Shown one piece after another: positions 1-9,106 of a stretch of DNA of 64,000 nt (position 1 is its first letter; every line of letters begins with the position of its first letter). The DNA is taken from contig NZ_SDPN01000011.1 in the NCBI RefSeq assembly GCF_004134825.1, positions 48,447 through 112,446 of the forward strand, given 5' to 3'. Made by a program: the position numbers and the translations under genes. The notes under the pieces are model-generated. The model saw nothing but the letters and a program-made list of their open reading frames with translations, had not been told where the DNA came from and made no database searches. The DNA comes from Agromyces albus (lineage in GTDB: Bacteria > Actinomycetota > Actinomycetes > Actinomycetales > Microbacteriaceae).

Positions 1-1
1 C

Positions 2-202
2 TCCACGAACGGCACCCAGCTGAACGGATCACCCGTCAAAGACGCCATCCTCGAACCTGATTCGGTCATCACCATCGGGCGCTCCCGCATCACGTTCCGG
101 GTGCTCGCGCAAGCGACGCCGGGGGCCACCGACTCCCGCGGTCGCACCGACCCGGCCACCGAACGCCATGACATGGGCGGGTTCTGGGGGCCCGGCGAAT
201 GA
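2..202 (+). CDS. fhaA: FhaA C-terminal fragment (FHA domain), truncated by window edge
   Basis: The open frame enters from the left edge and stops at 200-202, leaving 66 residues. It begins within the end of an FHA domain: a S-T-N-G-T phosphothreonine-loop motif is followed by short beta-type segments and a polar tail. FHA domains bind phosphothreonine peptides. The next gene is a second FHA protein overlapping by ATGA, followed by pstP-rodA-pbpA-pknA-pknB, which is the actinobacterial fhaA-fhaB arrangement. FhaA is expected to be a cytoplasmic reader of kinase-phosphorylated partners such as MurJ. The N-terminal DUF3662 region would lie outside the window and is not seen. Confidence 0.85.
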   Translation, partial: STNGTQLNGSPVKDAILEPDSVITIGRSRITFRVLAQATPGATDSRGRTDPATERHDMGGFWGPGE

Positions 203-744
203 GCGAACTGACCCTCCTCGTCCTGCAACTCGGCTTCCTGCTGCTCCTCTGGGTATTCATCTTCGCGATCATCTACGCCCTGCGCAGCGACCTCTTCGGC
301 CAGCGGGTGCGCAAGCTGCAGCCCGATGTCGCCGCCGCACCGGTCGCCGCCGCGGCATCCGTCTTCCCGAGCTCGCCGGTCACGCCGCCGCCGACACCCG
401 CGGTCACCTCCCCGGCCGGCCGGCCGGGCGCCGGCGAGCTCGCCTCGACCGAGAACGCCACCCGGCTCGTCATCACCTCCGGAGCGAAGGCCGGGGCCGA
501 GTTCCCGCTCGGCCGTGACGAGATCACGATCGGGCGCTCGAGCGACTCGGCGATCATCATCCGCGACGACTACACGTCCACCCACCACGCGCGGCTCATG
601 CTGTGGAACGGCCGCTGGATGATCCAAGACCTCGACTCCACGAACGGCACGTTCCTCGGCGGCTCACGAGTGACGGTGCCCACCCCGGTGCCCCTCGGAG
701 CCACTGTGAAGGTCGGAGCAACCACGTTCGAGCTGCGACGGTAG
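199..744 (+). CDS. fhaB: FhaB/FipA, membrane-anchored FHA-domain protein
   Basis: This 181-aa protein has one hydrophobic helix at residues 5-28, an Ala/Pro/Thr-rich linker (about 45-85) and a C-terminal FHA domain (about 88-180). The FHA hallmarks are visible: GRS at 112-114, Ser127 and His130 in the S-x-x-H position, and DSTNGT at 146-151. Start ATG overlaps the fhaA stop, indicating translational coupling. In mycobacteria the orthologue (FipA) links PknA/PknB phosphorylation to FtsZ-FtsQ at the septum; that role is family knowledge. Length and domain order are typical. Confidence 0.93.
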   Translation: MSELTLLVLQLGFLLLLWVFIFAIIYALRSDLFGQRVRKLQPDVAAAPVAAAASVFPSSPVTPPPTPAVTSPAGRPGAGELASTENATRLVITSGAKAGAEFPLGRDEITIGRSSDSAIIIRDDYTSTHHARLMLWNGRWMIQDLDSTNGTFLGGSRVTVPTPVPLGATVKVGATTFELRR

Positions 745-749
745 CCCCG

Positions 750-1979
750 ATGGCGACTGTCAAAGCGAGCGCTGCGGTCTCGCACGTCGGGCGGATCCGC
801 GCGAACAACCAAGATTCCGGTTATGCCGGCCGGCAGTTGTTCCTCGTCGCCGACGGCATGGGCGGCCACGCCGGCGGAGACGTCGCGAGCGCCATCGCGA
901 CCCGCCGCATCGCCGAGGCCGATGCCGACTACAACGGCATCACGGATGCCGCATCCGAACTCCAGTCCGCCCTGATCTCCGCGAACCGTCAGCTCGCCGA
1001 GACCGTCGCCGAGCACTCCGAGCTCACCGGCATGGGCACGACCGTGAGCGCGCTGCTCCTGCACGGCGACCGCGTGGTGATCGCGCACATCGGCGACTCC
1101 CGCATCTATCTGCTCCGGTCGGGCGAGCTCAGCCAGATCTCCACCGACCACACCTTCGTGCAGCGCCTCGTCGACGCCGGCCGCATCACCGCCGAGGAGG
1201 CGATGGTGCACCCTCGACGTTCGGTGCTCATGCGCGTGCTCGGCGACGTCGAAGCGTCACCCGAGATCGACACGATGCTGCTCGACACGCGCGCCGGCGA
1301 CCGGTGGATGCTGTGTTCCGACGGGCTCTCGGGCGTCGTGAGCTTCGACGACATCCACGAGTTGATGTCGGCCGAGGCCGGTGCGAAGCAAGTCGCCGAC
1401 CGGCTCGTGAAGGCCTCGCTCGACGGCGGCGCACCCGACAACGTCACGGTCGTGGTCATCGACATCGGCGAGCCGCCCGCGCCCGCCACCCCTCCGCTCG
1501 TGGTGGGCTCGGCGGCGGCGCCGCTCGCGTTCGGTGCGCCCGAGCCGGTGCGAGCCCGCGGCATCCGGCTCACGCCCTTCCGGCCGCACCCCGTGCAGGA
1601 GACGCACTTCGAGCCCGACTCGGCCGACTACTTCGACGAGATCATCGAGGAAGACGCCCGGCGCCGACGTCGGCGCCGCTGGATGTGGGGCTTCTGGATC
1701 GTGCTGCTCATCGGCGCGATCTTCACGACCTTCGCACTCGGCTACCAATGGACCCAGACCCGCTACTACGTGGGCGAGTCGAACGGGCGGGTCGCGATCT
1801 TCCAGGGCATCCAGCAGGACCTCGGGCCCATCTCGCTGCACGAGCTCCACACCGAGACCGGTCTCGACGTCGCGGATCTCCGCACCTACGACCAGCAACG
1901 CGTCGAGCAGACGATCAGCGCCGGCTCGTTCTCCGAGGCGTACCGCATCGTGCAGCGACTGGAGGACTCCCTTGACTGA
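750..1979 (+). CDS. pstP: PP2C-family Ser/Thr phosphatase PstP
   Basis: The ATG at 750 lies 5 nt after the fhaB stop; the frame is open further upstream, but this start gives a normal PstP N terminus. The 409-aa protein has a PP2C domain at residues 1-240 with the metal-binding motifs: NNQD 19-22, DGMGG 35-39, GDSR 115-118, SDGL 190-193 and DN 230-231. A run of seven arginines (304-310) precedes one membrane helix (311-333), and an extracellular tail of about 75 residues follows. PstP dephosphorylates PknA, PknB and their substrates. The stop overlaps the TTG start of rodA. Confidence 0.95.
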   Translation: MATVKASAAVSHVGRIRANNQDSGYAGRQLFLVADGMGGHAGGDVASAIATRRIAEADADYNGITDAASELQSALISANRQLAETVAEHSELTGMGTTVSALLLHGDRVVIAHIGDSRIYLLRSGELSQISTDHTFVQRLVDAGRITAEEAMVHPRRSVLMRVLGDVEASPEIDTMLLDTRAGDRWMLCSDGLSGVVSFDDIHELMSAEAGAKQVADRLVKASLDGGAPDNVTVVVIDIGEPPAPATPPLVVGSAAAPLAFGAPEPVRARGIRLTPFRPHPVQETHFEPDSADYFDEIIEEDARRRRRRRWMWGFWIVLLIGAIFTTFALGYQWTQTRYYVGESNGRVAIFQGIQQDLGPISLHELHTETGLDVADLRTYDQQRVEQTISAGSFSEAYRIVQRLEDSLD

Positions 1980-3381
1980 CCAGAGCGGGCCCATCGTGGG
2001 CGCCCCGCGGTCGGCCGCCCCGCCGACCGCGAGCGTGCGACGCATCCGGCTGCCCCAGAAGCTGCGCAACCTCGAGCTGGGCCTCCTGCTCGTCGCGTGC
2101 ATCATCAACGCCGGAGCGATCGTGCTCGTGCAGCTCGGCGCGCTCGGCCGCGTCGACACCCAACTCGTGCTGCTCGGCGCGGGCCTCTCGGCGCTCGTGT
2201 TCGGATTGCACATCTGCATGCGGTTCGTCGCTCGCGACGCCGACCCGTTCCTGCTGCCGATCGCGACCGTGCTCAACGGCCTCGGCATCGCCATGATCTA
2301 CCGCATCGACATCGCGTTCGGCGACACCGGATGGGAGAGCGCCGCGGTGCGGCAGATCGCGTGGAGCGCGATCGCGATCATCGCCGGCATCGCCACGATC
2401 CTCGTCATCCGCAACCACCGGGTGCTCTTCCGGTACACCTACCTCTCGGGCCTCATCGCGATCGTGCTCCTGCTCCTGCCACTCGTGCCCGGGCTCGGCC
2501 GCCAGGTGAGCGGCGCCCGCGTGTGGATCGGCTTCGGCGACGTCGCCACCTTCCAGCCCGGCGAGATCGCGAAGATCGCCCTCGCGGTCTTCTTCGCGGG
2601 GTACCTCGTGCGCAACCGCGACAGCCTCTCGATGGTGGGCACCAAGCTGCTCGGCATGCGGTTCCCGCGGGCTCGCGACCTGGGTCCGCTCCTCGTGGTG
2701 TGGGCGCTGTCGATGGCCGTCATCGTGTTCCAGCGCGACCTCGGCACCGCGCTCCTCTACTTCGGCCTGTTCCTCGTGATGCTCTACGTCGCGACCAGCC
2801 GGTTGTCGTGGGTCGTGCTCGGGCTCACACTGTTCCTCAGCGGCGCGCTCATCGCGAGCCAGACGCTCGATTACGTGAACGGCCGATTCCGCAACTGGCT
2901 CGACGCGTTCAACCCCGAGGTCTACAACGCCGACGGCGGGAGTTTCCAGCTCGTGCAGGGGCTCTTCGGCCTCGCGCACGGCGGACTGATCGGCAGCGGC
3001 CTCGGCGAGGGCCGGCCCGACATCACCCCCGTGCCGCAGAGCGACTACATCATCGCGAGCCTCGGTGAGGAGCTGGGCCTCGCGGGCGTCTTCGCGATCC
3101 TCGCCCTCTACGTGCTCTTCGTCGCACGAGGCTTCCGCATCGGCTTCGCCGGTCAGGACGACTTCGGAAAGCTGCTCGGCGTGGGCCTCGCGTTCGTCGT
3201 CGCCCTGCAGGTGTTCATCGTCGTGGGCGGCGTCACCCGCGTCATCCCGCTCACCGGGCTCACGACGCCGTTCCTCGCGGCGGGCGGTTCGTCACTCGTC
3301 GCGAACTGGATCATCGTCGGGCTCCTGCTGCGACTGTCCGACACGGTACGCAACCACCCGAGGCTGGTGATCGACGGATGA
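1972..3381 (+). CDS. rodA: RodA/FtsW-type SEDS peptidoglycan glycosyltransferase
   Basis: The chosen start is TTG 1972, which overlaps the pstP stop (TTGACTGA) and gives 469 residues; the frame stays open upstream inside pstP but does not look protein-like there. The protein has many hydrophobic helices and SEDS signature segments, including the extracellular GARVWIGFG region, the GLAHGGLIGSGLGEG region and the SDYIIASLGEELG segment. SEDS proteins polymerise lipid II glycan strands and work with a class B PBP, encoded here by the next gene, which overlaps by ATGA. Its place beside pbpA and the kinases supports RodA rather than the division-specific FtsW. Confidence 0.93.
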   Translation: MTDQSGPIVGAPRSAAPPTASVRRIRLPQKLRNLELGLLLVACIINAGAIVLVQLGALGRVDTQLVLLGAGLSALVFGLHICMRFVARDADPFLLPIATVLNGLGIAMIYRIDIAFGDTGWESAAVRQIAWSAIAIIAGIATILVIRNHRVLFRYTYLSGLIAIVLLLLPLVPGLGRQVSGARVWIGFGDVATFQPGEIAKIALAVFFAGYLVRNRDSLSMVGTKLLGMRFPRARDLGPLLVVWALSMAVIVFQRDLGTALLYFGLFLVMLYVATSRLSWVVLGLTLFLSGALIASQTLDYVNGRFRNWLDAFNPEVYNADGGSFQLVQGLFGLAHGGLIGSGLGEGRPDITPVPQSDYIIASLGEELGLAGVFAILALYVLFVARGFRIGFAGQDDFGKLLGVGLAFVVALQVFIVVGGVTRVIPLTGLTTPFLAAGGSSLVANWIIVGLLLRLSDTVRNHPRLVIDG

Positions 3382-4832
3382 ATCGCGAGCTCAAGCGCGT
3401 CTCGATACTCGCTCTCCTCATGTTCCTGACCCTTTTCGTCTCCTCGACGATCATCCAGTACGCGCAGGCGGAGTCGCTCGGGGCCGACCCGCGCAACTCC
3501 CGCACGCTCTACGACAGCTACTCGGTCGAGCGCGGCCCCATCCTCGTCGGCGGCGACCCGATCGCCTTTTCCCAGCCCTCCGACGACGACTACAAGTTCC
3601 AGCGCGTCTACGCGAACGGCCCGCTCTATGCACCGATCACCGGGTTCATTCCGGTCAACGGCGAGGCGACGGGCCTGGAGCGCTCGCTCAACGACTTCCT
3701 GAGCGGACAATCGAGCAGCCAGTTCTTCGACTCCATCAACCGCTTGATCTCCGGACAGGATCCGATGGGTGCCTCCGTCGAGGTCACGATCGACCCCGTG
3801 CTGCAGCAGGCGGCCTGGGATGCGCTCGGCGACTACACCGGCGCCGTCATCGTGACCGAGCCGAGCACCGGACGCATCCTCGCCATGGTCACGAAACCCT
3901 CGTACGACCCCAATTCGCTCGCAGTGCACAGCGGAGACCAGGTGGAGGCGACCTACGAGGGGCTGCTCGCCGACCCGGGCGACCCGCTCTTCAATCGCGC
4001 GACGGGCGGCGACATGAACCCGCCCGGCTCGGTGTTCAAGCTCGTCGTCACGGCGGCCGCCCTCGAGTCCGGCCGGTACACGCCCGACAGCACCTTCCCG
4101 AACCCCGGAACACTCACGCTGCCCGGCAGCGATGCGGTGGTGCGCAACTCTGGTGGAGGCACGTGCGGCGGCGGCGCGGAGGTCACGCTCGCCACCGCGC
4201 TGCGGCTCTCGTGCAACATCCCGATGGCACAGCTCGGCATGGAGCTCGGCGACACCGCGATTCGCGAGCAGGCGGAGAAATTCGGCTTCAACCGTGAGTT
4301 CGAGATCCCCACCCTGACGGAGTCGAGCGTGTACCCGCGTGCCCTCGACGATCCGCAGACCGGGCTCAGCGCGTTCGGTCAGGGTGAGGTTCGCGCCACA
4401 CCGTTGCAGATGGCCATGGTTTCGGGGGCGATCGCGAACGGAGGAATCGTCATGAACCCGAATCTCGTCGACGCCATCGTCGCGCCCGACTTCACTCCGT
4501 TGCAGGAGTTCGAGGGCTCGGAGTTCGGCCGTGCGATCAGCGAGGAGACGGCGAACACCATGGTGCAGATGATGGTCAACGGCGTCGAAGACGGTGCCGC
4601 GAGTAATGCAAGAATAGGTGACGTCAGCGTGGCCGGTAAGACGGGTACAGCAGAGAACGGTGAGAGTGACCCCTACACTCTCTGGTTCACAGGTTTTGCC
4701 CCCGCCGACGACCCTCAGTATGCAATCACGGTGCTCGTGGAAGATGGCGGGGGACTTGGTCAGGAGGGGTATGGCAATCTCATTGCCGCACCCGTCGCAA
4801 AGCAGGTACTAGAGGCGGTGCTGAACAAATGA
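3378..4832 (+). CDS. pbpA: PbpA, class B penicillin-binding protein (transpeptidase)
   Basis: This 484-aa protein has a short cytoplasmic N terminus, one membrane anchor (about 8-28), a reduced dimerisation region and a C-terminal transpeptidase domain. Active-site motifs are intact: SVFK at 218-221, SCN at 278-280 and KTGT at 421-424. It crosslinks stem peptides of new peptidoglycan outside the membrane and is the expected partner of the preceding RodA. Start ATG overlaps the rodA stop, and the stop overlaps the pknA start, so rodA-pbpA-pknA look translationally coupled. The length matches mycobacterial PbpA. Confidence 0.95.
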   Translation: MNRELKRVSILALLMFLTLFVSSTIIQYAQAESLGADPRNSRTLYDSYSVERGPILVGGDPIAFSQPSDDDYKFQRVYANGPLYAPITGFIPVNGEATGLERSLNDFLSGQSSSQFFDSINRLISGQDPMGASVEVTIDPVLQQAAWDALGDYTGAVIVTEPSTGRILAMVTKPSYDPNSLAVHSGDQVEATYEGLLADPGDPLFNRATGGDMNPPGSVFKLVVTAAALESGRYTPDSTFPNPGTLTLPGSDAVVRNSGGGTCGGGAEVTLATALRLSCNIPMAQLGMELGDTAIREQAEKFGFNREFEIPTLTESSVYPRALDDPQTGLSAFGQGEVRATPLQMAMVSGAIANGGIVMNPNLVDAIVAPDFTPLQEFEGSEFGRAISEETANTMVQMMVNGVEDGAASNARIGDVSVAGKTGTAENGESDPYTLWFTGFAPADDPQYAITVLVEDGGGLGQEGYGNLIAAPVAKQVLEAVLNK

Positions 4833-6553
4833 GACCGAGCGCAGGGCTCACCTTCGGAGGGCGCTACGAGCTGCAATCCCGCATCGCGATCGGCGGGATG
4901 GGCGAGGTGTGGCAAGCCACCGACCTCGTCATCGGCCGTCAGGTAGCGATCAAGATCCTGAAGGATGAGTACCTCGGCGACCCCGGTTTCCTCGAGCGAT
5001 TCCGCGCTGAGGCCCGGCACGCCGCCCTCGTGAACCACGAGGGCATCGCGAACGTCTTCGACTACGGCGAGGAAGACGGCAGCGCCTACCTCGTCATGGA
5101 GCTCGTGCCGGGCGAGGCGCTCTCGACCGTCCTCGAACGAGAGCACGTGCTCTCGACCGACAAGGTGCTCGACATCGTCGCACAGACAGCGGCGGCGCTG
5201 CAGGCTGCTCACGCGGCCGGCCTCGTGCACCGCGACATCAAGCCCGGCAACCTGCTCATCACGCCCGACGGGCGCGTGAAGATCACCGACTTCGGCATCG
5301 CTCGCATCGCCGACCAGGTGCCGCTCACGGCCACGGGCCAGGTCATGGGCACCGTGCAGTACCTCTCGCCCGAGCAGGCTTCCGGTCACCCCGCTTCGCC
5401 GACGACCGACATCTACTCGCTCGGCATCGTCGCCTACGAGGCACTCGCCGGCCGACGCCCCTTCACCGGGGAGTCGCAAGTGGCGATCGCGATGGCGCAG
5501 ATCAACGAGACGCCGCCCGACCTGCCCGTCACCGTGTCCGAACCGGTGCGCAATCTCGTCTACGCGTGCATCGCGAAGAACCCGGCCGACCGTCCGCAGT
5601 CAGCCGCGCACCTCGCTCGTGCCGCAACCGCGCTGCGCCGAGGCGACGTGCAGGCTGCAGCAGCAGCCGTCCCCGCCGTGCTCGGTGCCGGCATGACCGC
5701 GGCCACGATGCTCATGCCCAACCAGGGCGCAACGGCGGCGACCACGGTGCTGCCGTCTGCAGCCGCAGCCGCCGCCGCCGGTGCCGGTGCCGCGGGTCTC
5801 GGCGTCCCCGCCGACGGCGAGGAGCCCACGAAGAAGCGCAGCCCGTGGACCTGGCCGCTCATCGTGCTCATCGCGCTCCTCGCGATCGTGCTCATCGGCA
5901 CGATCATCGCACTCGCACTGAACGGCGGCGGAGGCGGAGGCGGCGCGACACCGTCGACCGCAGCGAGTCGGACGACACCCGCTGCGACCACGCCCACCAC
6001 ACCACCGCCCGCTCCACCCACGAGCGCGGCACCCACCACCGCGCAGATCACGCGCGAGGAGTACCTCGGTCTCACCGTCGATGAGGCGCGAGCCAAGCTC
6101 GAGGGTCTGGGCATGGTTGCGAACGCCGTCGAGGGCAACGCGGCGACGACCCCCGAAGACGCCGGCCGCGTCTACGAGGTGAACCCCACCGGACCGGTGC
6201 CGATCGGCGACCAGGTGACGATCACGTACTACGCCAACCCCGTGACACCGTCGACTCCGACCGACGCGCCCACCACCGACAAAGACTCGGTGAACAGCGG
6301 CGGCACGGTGAAGGTGTCGTGGAGTGCGCAGAGCTGCCCCGCCGGGCAGACGCTCTCGGGCTACGAAGTGCAGGTCACCGGAGACGCGGCGATCCAGGGC
6401 GGTGGAGTCGTCGGGCCGGGCAGCACCACGGTCAACGTCACGGCAGGCAGTCAGCCGTTCGACGTCTCGTACCGCTACTTCTGCGGCCAGCTGAGCTCGG
6501 AGTTCTCTCCGACGACCAGTGTCGCGATCGACGGCCTCGACCTCGACGGCTGA
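4829..6553 (+). CDS. pknA: PknA-type membrane Ser/Thr protein kinase with extracellular tail
   Basis: This is a 574-aa Hanks-type kinase. The glycine loop is at about 20-27, Lys42 is the ATP lysine, HRD lies at 134-136, DFG at 154-156 and SPE at 180-182. An Ala/Gly-rich juxtamembrane part leads to a membrane helix (341-364), then a Gly run, a Thr/Pro linker (about 375-410) and one PASTA-like segment (about 412-470: YLGLTVDEARAKLEGLG). A further C-terminal domain with two cysteines follows. Mycobacterial PknA has no PASTA domain, so the extracellular part is a departure from that model. It regulates growth and division together with PknB and PstP. Confidence 0.92.
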   Translation: MRPSAGLTFGGRYELQSRIAIGGMGEVWQATDLVIGRQVAIKILKDEYLGDPGFLERFRAEARHAALVNHEGIANVFDYGEEDGSAYLVMELVPGEALSTVLEREHVLSTDKVLDIVAQTAAALQAAHAAGLVHRDIKPGNLLITPDGRVKITDFGIARIADQVPLTATGQVMGTVQYLSPEQASGHPASPTTDIYSLGIVAYEALAGRRPFTGESQVAIAMAQINETPPDLPVTVSEPVRNLVYACIAKNPADRPQSAAHLARAATALRRGDVQAAAAAVPAVLGAGMTAATMLMPNQGATAATTVLPSAAAAAAAGAGAAGLGVPADGEEPTKKRSPWTWPLIVLIALLAIVLIGTIIALALNGGGGGGGATPSTAASRTTPAATTPTTPPPAPPTSAAPTTAQITREEYLGLTVDEARAKLEGLGMVANAVEGNAATTPEDAGRVYEVNPTGPVPIGDQVTITYYANPVTPSTPTDAPTTDKDSVNSGGTVKVSWSAQSCPAGQTLSGYEVQVTGDAAIQGGGVVGPGSTTVNVTAGSQPFDVSYRYFCGQLSSEFSPTTSVAIDGLDLDG

Positions 6554-6603
6554 GCGCAGTCGACCACTGACGAGATGACGAGCGGAAGGGACGGAACTGC
6601 ACG

Positions 6604-8298
6604 GTGAGCGATGAAGGACGCATACTCGCGGGGAGATACCGCGTCGGTGCCCTCATCGGGCGCGGCGGCATGTCCGACGTGCACGTGGGTTCCGACACTC
6701 GTCTCGGTCGTCAGGTCGCGATCAAGCTCCTGAAGCCGCAGCTCGCCACCGATCCGGCGTTCCGCATGCGCTTCCGACAGGAGGCGCAGTCCGCTGCCCG
6801 AATGGCGCACCCCACGATCGTGCGGGTCTTCGACGCCGGCGAGGAGACCGTCGTCGACGCCGCCGGGCAGGAGGTGCAGCTGCCGTTCATCGTCATGGAG
6901 TTCGTCGAGGGGCGACTGCTCAAGGAGATCATCCACGACGGCCCGCTCGAGGCTGCCGCGGCCGTTCGCGTCATCGACGGAGTGCTCACCGCGCTCGAGT
7001 ACTCGCACCGCGCCGGCGTCGTGCACCGCGACATCAAGCCCGGCAACATCATGATCACCACCACGGGCCAGGTGAAGGTCATGGACTTCGGCATCGCGCG
7101 CGCCGTCTCCGACGGGTCGACGACGGTCGCGCAGACCACGGCGATCCTCGGCACCGCCTCCTACTTCTCCCCCGAGCAGGCCAAGGGCGAGATCGTCGAC
7201 GCGCGCACCGACCTCTACTCGACCGGCGTCGTGCTCTTCGAGATGCTCACGGGCCGTCCGCCGTTCCGCGGCGACACCCCCGTCGCGGTCGCCTACCAGC
7301 ACGTGAGCGAACGCCCGGTGAAGCCGAGCGTCATCAACCCGAAGGTCTCCCCCGCGCTCGATGCCGTCGTGCTGCACGCCCTCACGAAAGACCGGGCTCA
7401 GCGATACCAGTCCGCAGCGGAGTTCCGCGCCGACGTCGACATCGCGGCATCCGGTCGCGTTCCCGTTCATCGGCAACCCGATCAGGCGACCCTGCTCTTC
7501 GGCGCACCCACCGGCTCGCTCTCCACCTCCGAGCTCGCACTGCGCCAGCTCACCGAAGACGAGACGATGACGCGCACCCAGCGTCGCCCTCCAGCGATCT
7601 GGATCTGGTCGGGCATCATCGCCGTCGTCGTCATCGTCGTCGCCGTCATGTACTGGGCGTTCAACCTGCAACCCACCGACGATCTGCCGTCGACCTCCCG
7701 TGAGATCCCGGTATTCACCGGCATGACCTATGAGCAGGCCGCCGAGCAACTGCAGGAGCTCGGCCTGCCTGCGACACGCATCGACCAGACCGACGACGCG
7801 GTCCCCGCGGGCGAAGTCATCCGCACCAACCCCGTCGCCGGCGAGATCGTGAACGTCGGCGTCGCCGTAAGCATCTACGTGTCGACCGGGCGCGAGGCGG
7901 TGACGGTTCCCGATGTCAGGAACAAGCCCCTTGACCAAGCGAAAGCAGACCTCGAAGCGGCCGGGCTCATTCCGGGCACCGAAACCCGGCAGACCTCTCC
8001 ATCCGTGCCGGCCGACACCGTGATGGGCACGAGCCCAGAACAGGGCACCTCGGTGGAGGCCGGGTCGACTGTCGACTTCACGCTCTCGAGCGGCCTCGTG
8101 ACGCTCTCCGACCTCACCGGGCAGACGCTCGCCGCTGCATCCTCCTATCTCTCCGCCGAGAACCTGCAGCTGAATCCGGTTCCCAAGCCCGACCCGACGT
8201 GCAAGTCGCAGACCGGGTCACCCGTCACGCAGCAGTCGCTCGCCCCTGGCGACGTGCCACAGCATTCCGACGTCGAGCTCACGTACTGCGCAGGCTGA
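6604..8298 (+). CDS. pknB: PknB-type Ser/Thr protein kinase with three PASTA domains
   Basis: The GTG start at 6604 follows a purine-rich ribosome site (GGAAGGGACGGA). The 564-aa protein has a kinase domain at 9-280 with Lys41, HRD 141-143, DFG 161-163, a Thr-rich activation loop (173-184) and SPE 189-191. A membrane helix lies at about 331-352, followed by three PASTA repeats (about 367-429, 433-498 and 499-563). PASTA domains sense muropeptides or lipid II outside the cell. Mycobacterial PknB has four PASTA domains, so this is one fewer. Cys533 and Cys562 in the last repeat could form a disulfide, which is inference. A 50-bp gap separates it from pknA. Confidence 0.95.
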   Translation: MSDEGRILAGRYRVGALIGRGGMSDVHVGSDTRLGRQVAIKLLKPQLATDPAFRMRFRQEAQSAARMAHPTIVRVFDAGEETVVDAAGQEVQLPFIVMEFVEGRLLKEIIHDGPLEAAAAVRVIDGVLTALEYSHRAGVVHRDIKPGNIMITTTGQVKVMDFGIARAVSDGSTTVAQTTAILGTASYFSPEQAKGEIVDARTDLYSTGVVLFEMLTGRPPFRGDTPVAVAYQHVSERPVKPSVINPKVSPALDAVVLHALTKDRAQRYQSAAEFRADVDIAASGRVPVHRQPDQATLLFGAPTGSLSTSELALRQLTEDETMTRTQRRPPAIWIWSGIIAVVVIVVAVMYWAFNLQPTDDLPSTSREIPVFTGMTYEQAAEQLQELGLPATRIDQTDDAVPAGEVIRTNPVAGEIVNVGVAVSIYVSTGREAVTVPDVRNKPLDQAKADLEAAGLIPGTETRQTSPSVPADTVMGTSPEQGTSVEAGSTVDFTLSSGLVTLSDLTGQTLAAASSYLSAENLQLNPVPKPDPTCKSQTGSPVTQQSLAPGDVPQHSDVELTYCAG

Positions 8299-8308
8299 CC
8301 GAGCAGGC

Positions 8309-8947
8309 TCAGCTCACCCGCACGAGCGGATTCAAGTGGAGCGCGCGGTCACGGGCCTCCGGCAGGCCTGCCACGGCGAGCCAATTGCCGAGCATGCGAT
8401 ACCCACCCTCGGTGAGCACCGACTCGGGGTGGAACTGCACGCCGTAGATCGGCGCCCGTTCGTGCCGGAGCCCCATGATGACCCCGCCTTGCGTGCGACT
8501 CGTCACGATGAGTTCGCTCGGCACAGTGCCATCGACGACGGCGAGCGAGTGGTATCTCGTGGCAGTGAACGGCTGCGGCACCCCGTCGTAGAAGGCGCTG
8601 TCATCGTGCGTGATGCGCGAGGTCTTGCCGTGCATCAGCTCTTCGGCGTTCGTCACGACGGCACCGAACGCCTCGGCGATCGCCTGGTGGCCGAGGCACA
8701 CGCCGAGGATCGGCTGCCCGGTCGCGAGTGCGGCCTCGACGATCGGGATCGACACCCCTGCGTCGGCCGGCTTTCCCGGTCCGGGCGAGATGAGCACCGC
8801 GTCGTACTGCGCGATGCGAGCAGGCACGTCGGATGCCTGGATCGCGTCGTTGCGCACCACTTCGGTCTCAGCGCCGAGCTCCTGCAGGTAGCCGTTCAGC
8901 GTGTAGACGAAGCTGTCGTAGTTGTCGAGTACGAGAACGCGGGTCAT
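8309..8947 (-). CDS. trpG: Glutamine amidotransferase, anthranilate/aminodeoxychorismate synthase component II
   Basis: Start ATG at 8947 gives 212 residues beginning MTRVLVLDNYDSFVY, the usual start of this family, although the frame is open 40 codons further upstream. The class I glutaminase triad is visible: Cys in GVCLGHQ and His-Glu in FHPES. The enzyme releases ammonia from glutamine for chorismate amination in the tryptophan or folate pathway; a partner subunit is not in the window. Its ATG overlaps the stop of the 53-aa membrane ORF upstream, so it is co-transcribed with that peptide and the sortase. TrpG versus PabA cannot be decided from this sequence. Confidence 0.9.
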   Translation of the reverse strand: MTRVLVLDNYDSFVYTLNGYLQELGAETEVVRNDAIQASDVPARIAQYDAVLISPGPGKPADAGVSIPIVEAALATGQPILGVCLGHQAIAEAFGAVVTNAEELMHGKTSRITHDDSAFYDGVPQPFTATRYHSLAVVDGTVPSELIVTSRTQGGVIMGLRHERAPIYGVQFHPESVLTEGGYRMLGNWLAVAGLPEARDRALHLNPLVRVS

Positions 8948-9105
8948 TGATCCCCCACTGTGACGTCGATCGGATTCAGGTAGGCGTCGACCAGTGGGAA
9001 CACCCACGTGAAGAGCGCGAAGACGACGGCCGCAGCGAGGATGAGCACGAGGATGATGCGCAGCCACACGGGGCCGGGCAGCACGCGCCAGAGTGCACCG
9101 TACAT
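8944..9105 (-). CDS. 53-aa single-span membrane peptide, unknown function
   Basis: ATG at 9105 begins one base after the sortase stop, and the stop overlaps the trpG start, so this short frame bridges the two genes exactly. It encodes MYGALWRVLPGPVWLRIILV followed by more hydrophobic sequence, giving one helix at about 14-38 and a short polar C terminus. Small membrane ORFs in this position recur near class E sortases in Actinobacteria, as far as I recall. No family or motif is recognised. The tight coupling on both sides is the main argument that it is translated. Confidence 0.75.
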   Translation of the reverse strand: MYGALWRVLPGPVWLRIILVLILAAAVVFALFTWVFPLVDAYLNPIDVTVGDQ

Positions 9106-9106
9106 A

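Noticed and set aside
1257..2294. 345-codon minus-strand frame under pstP/rodA
   Set aside because: Low-complexity Arg/Ala/Gly sequence opposite two well-supported genes; no ribosome site.
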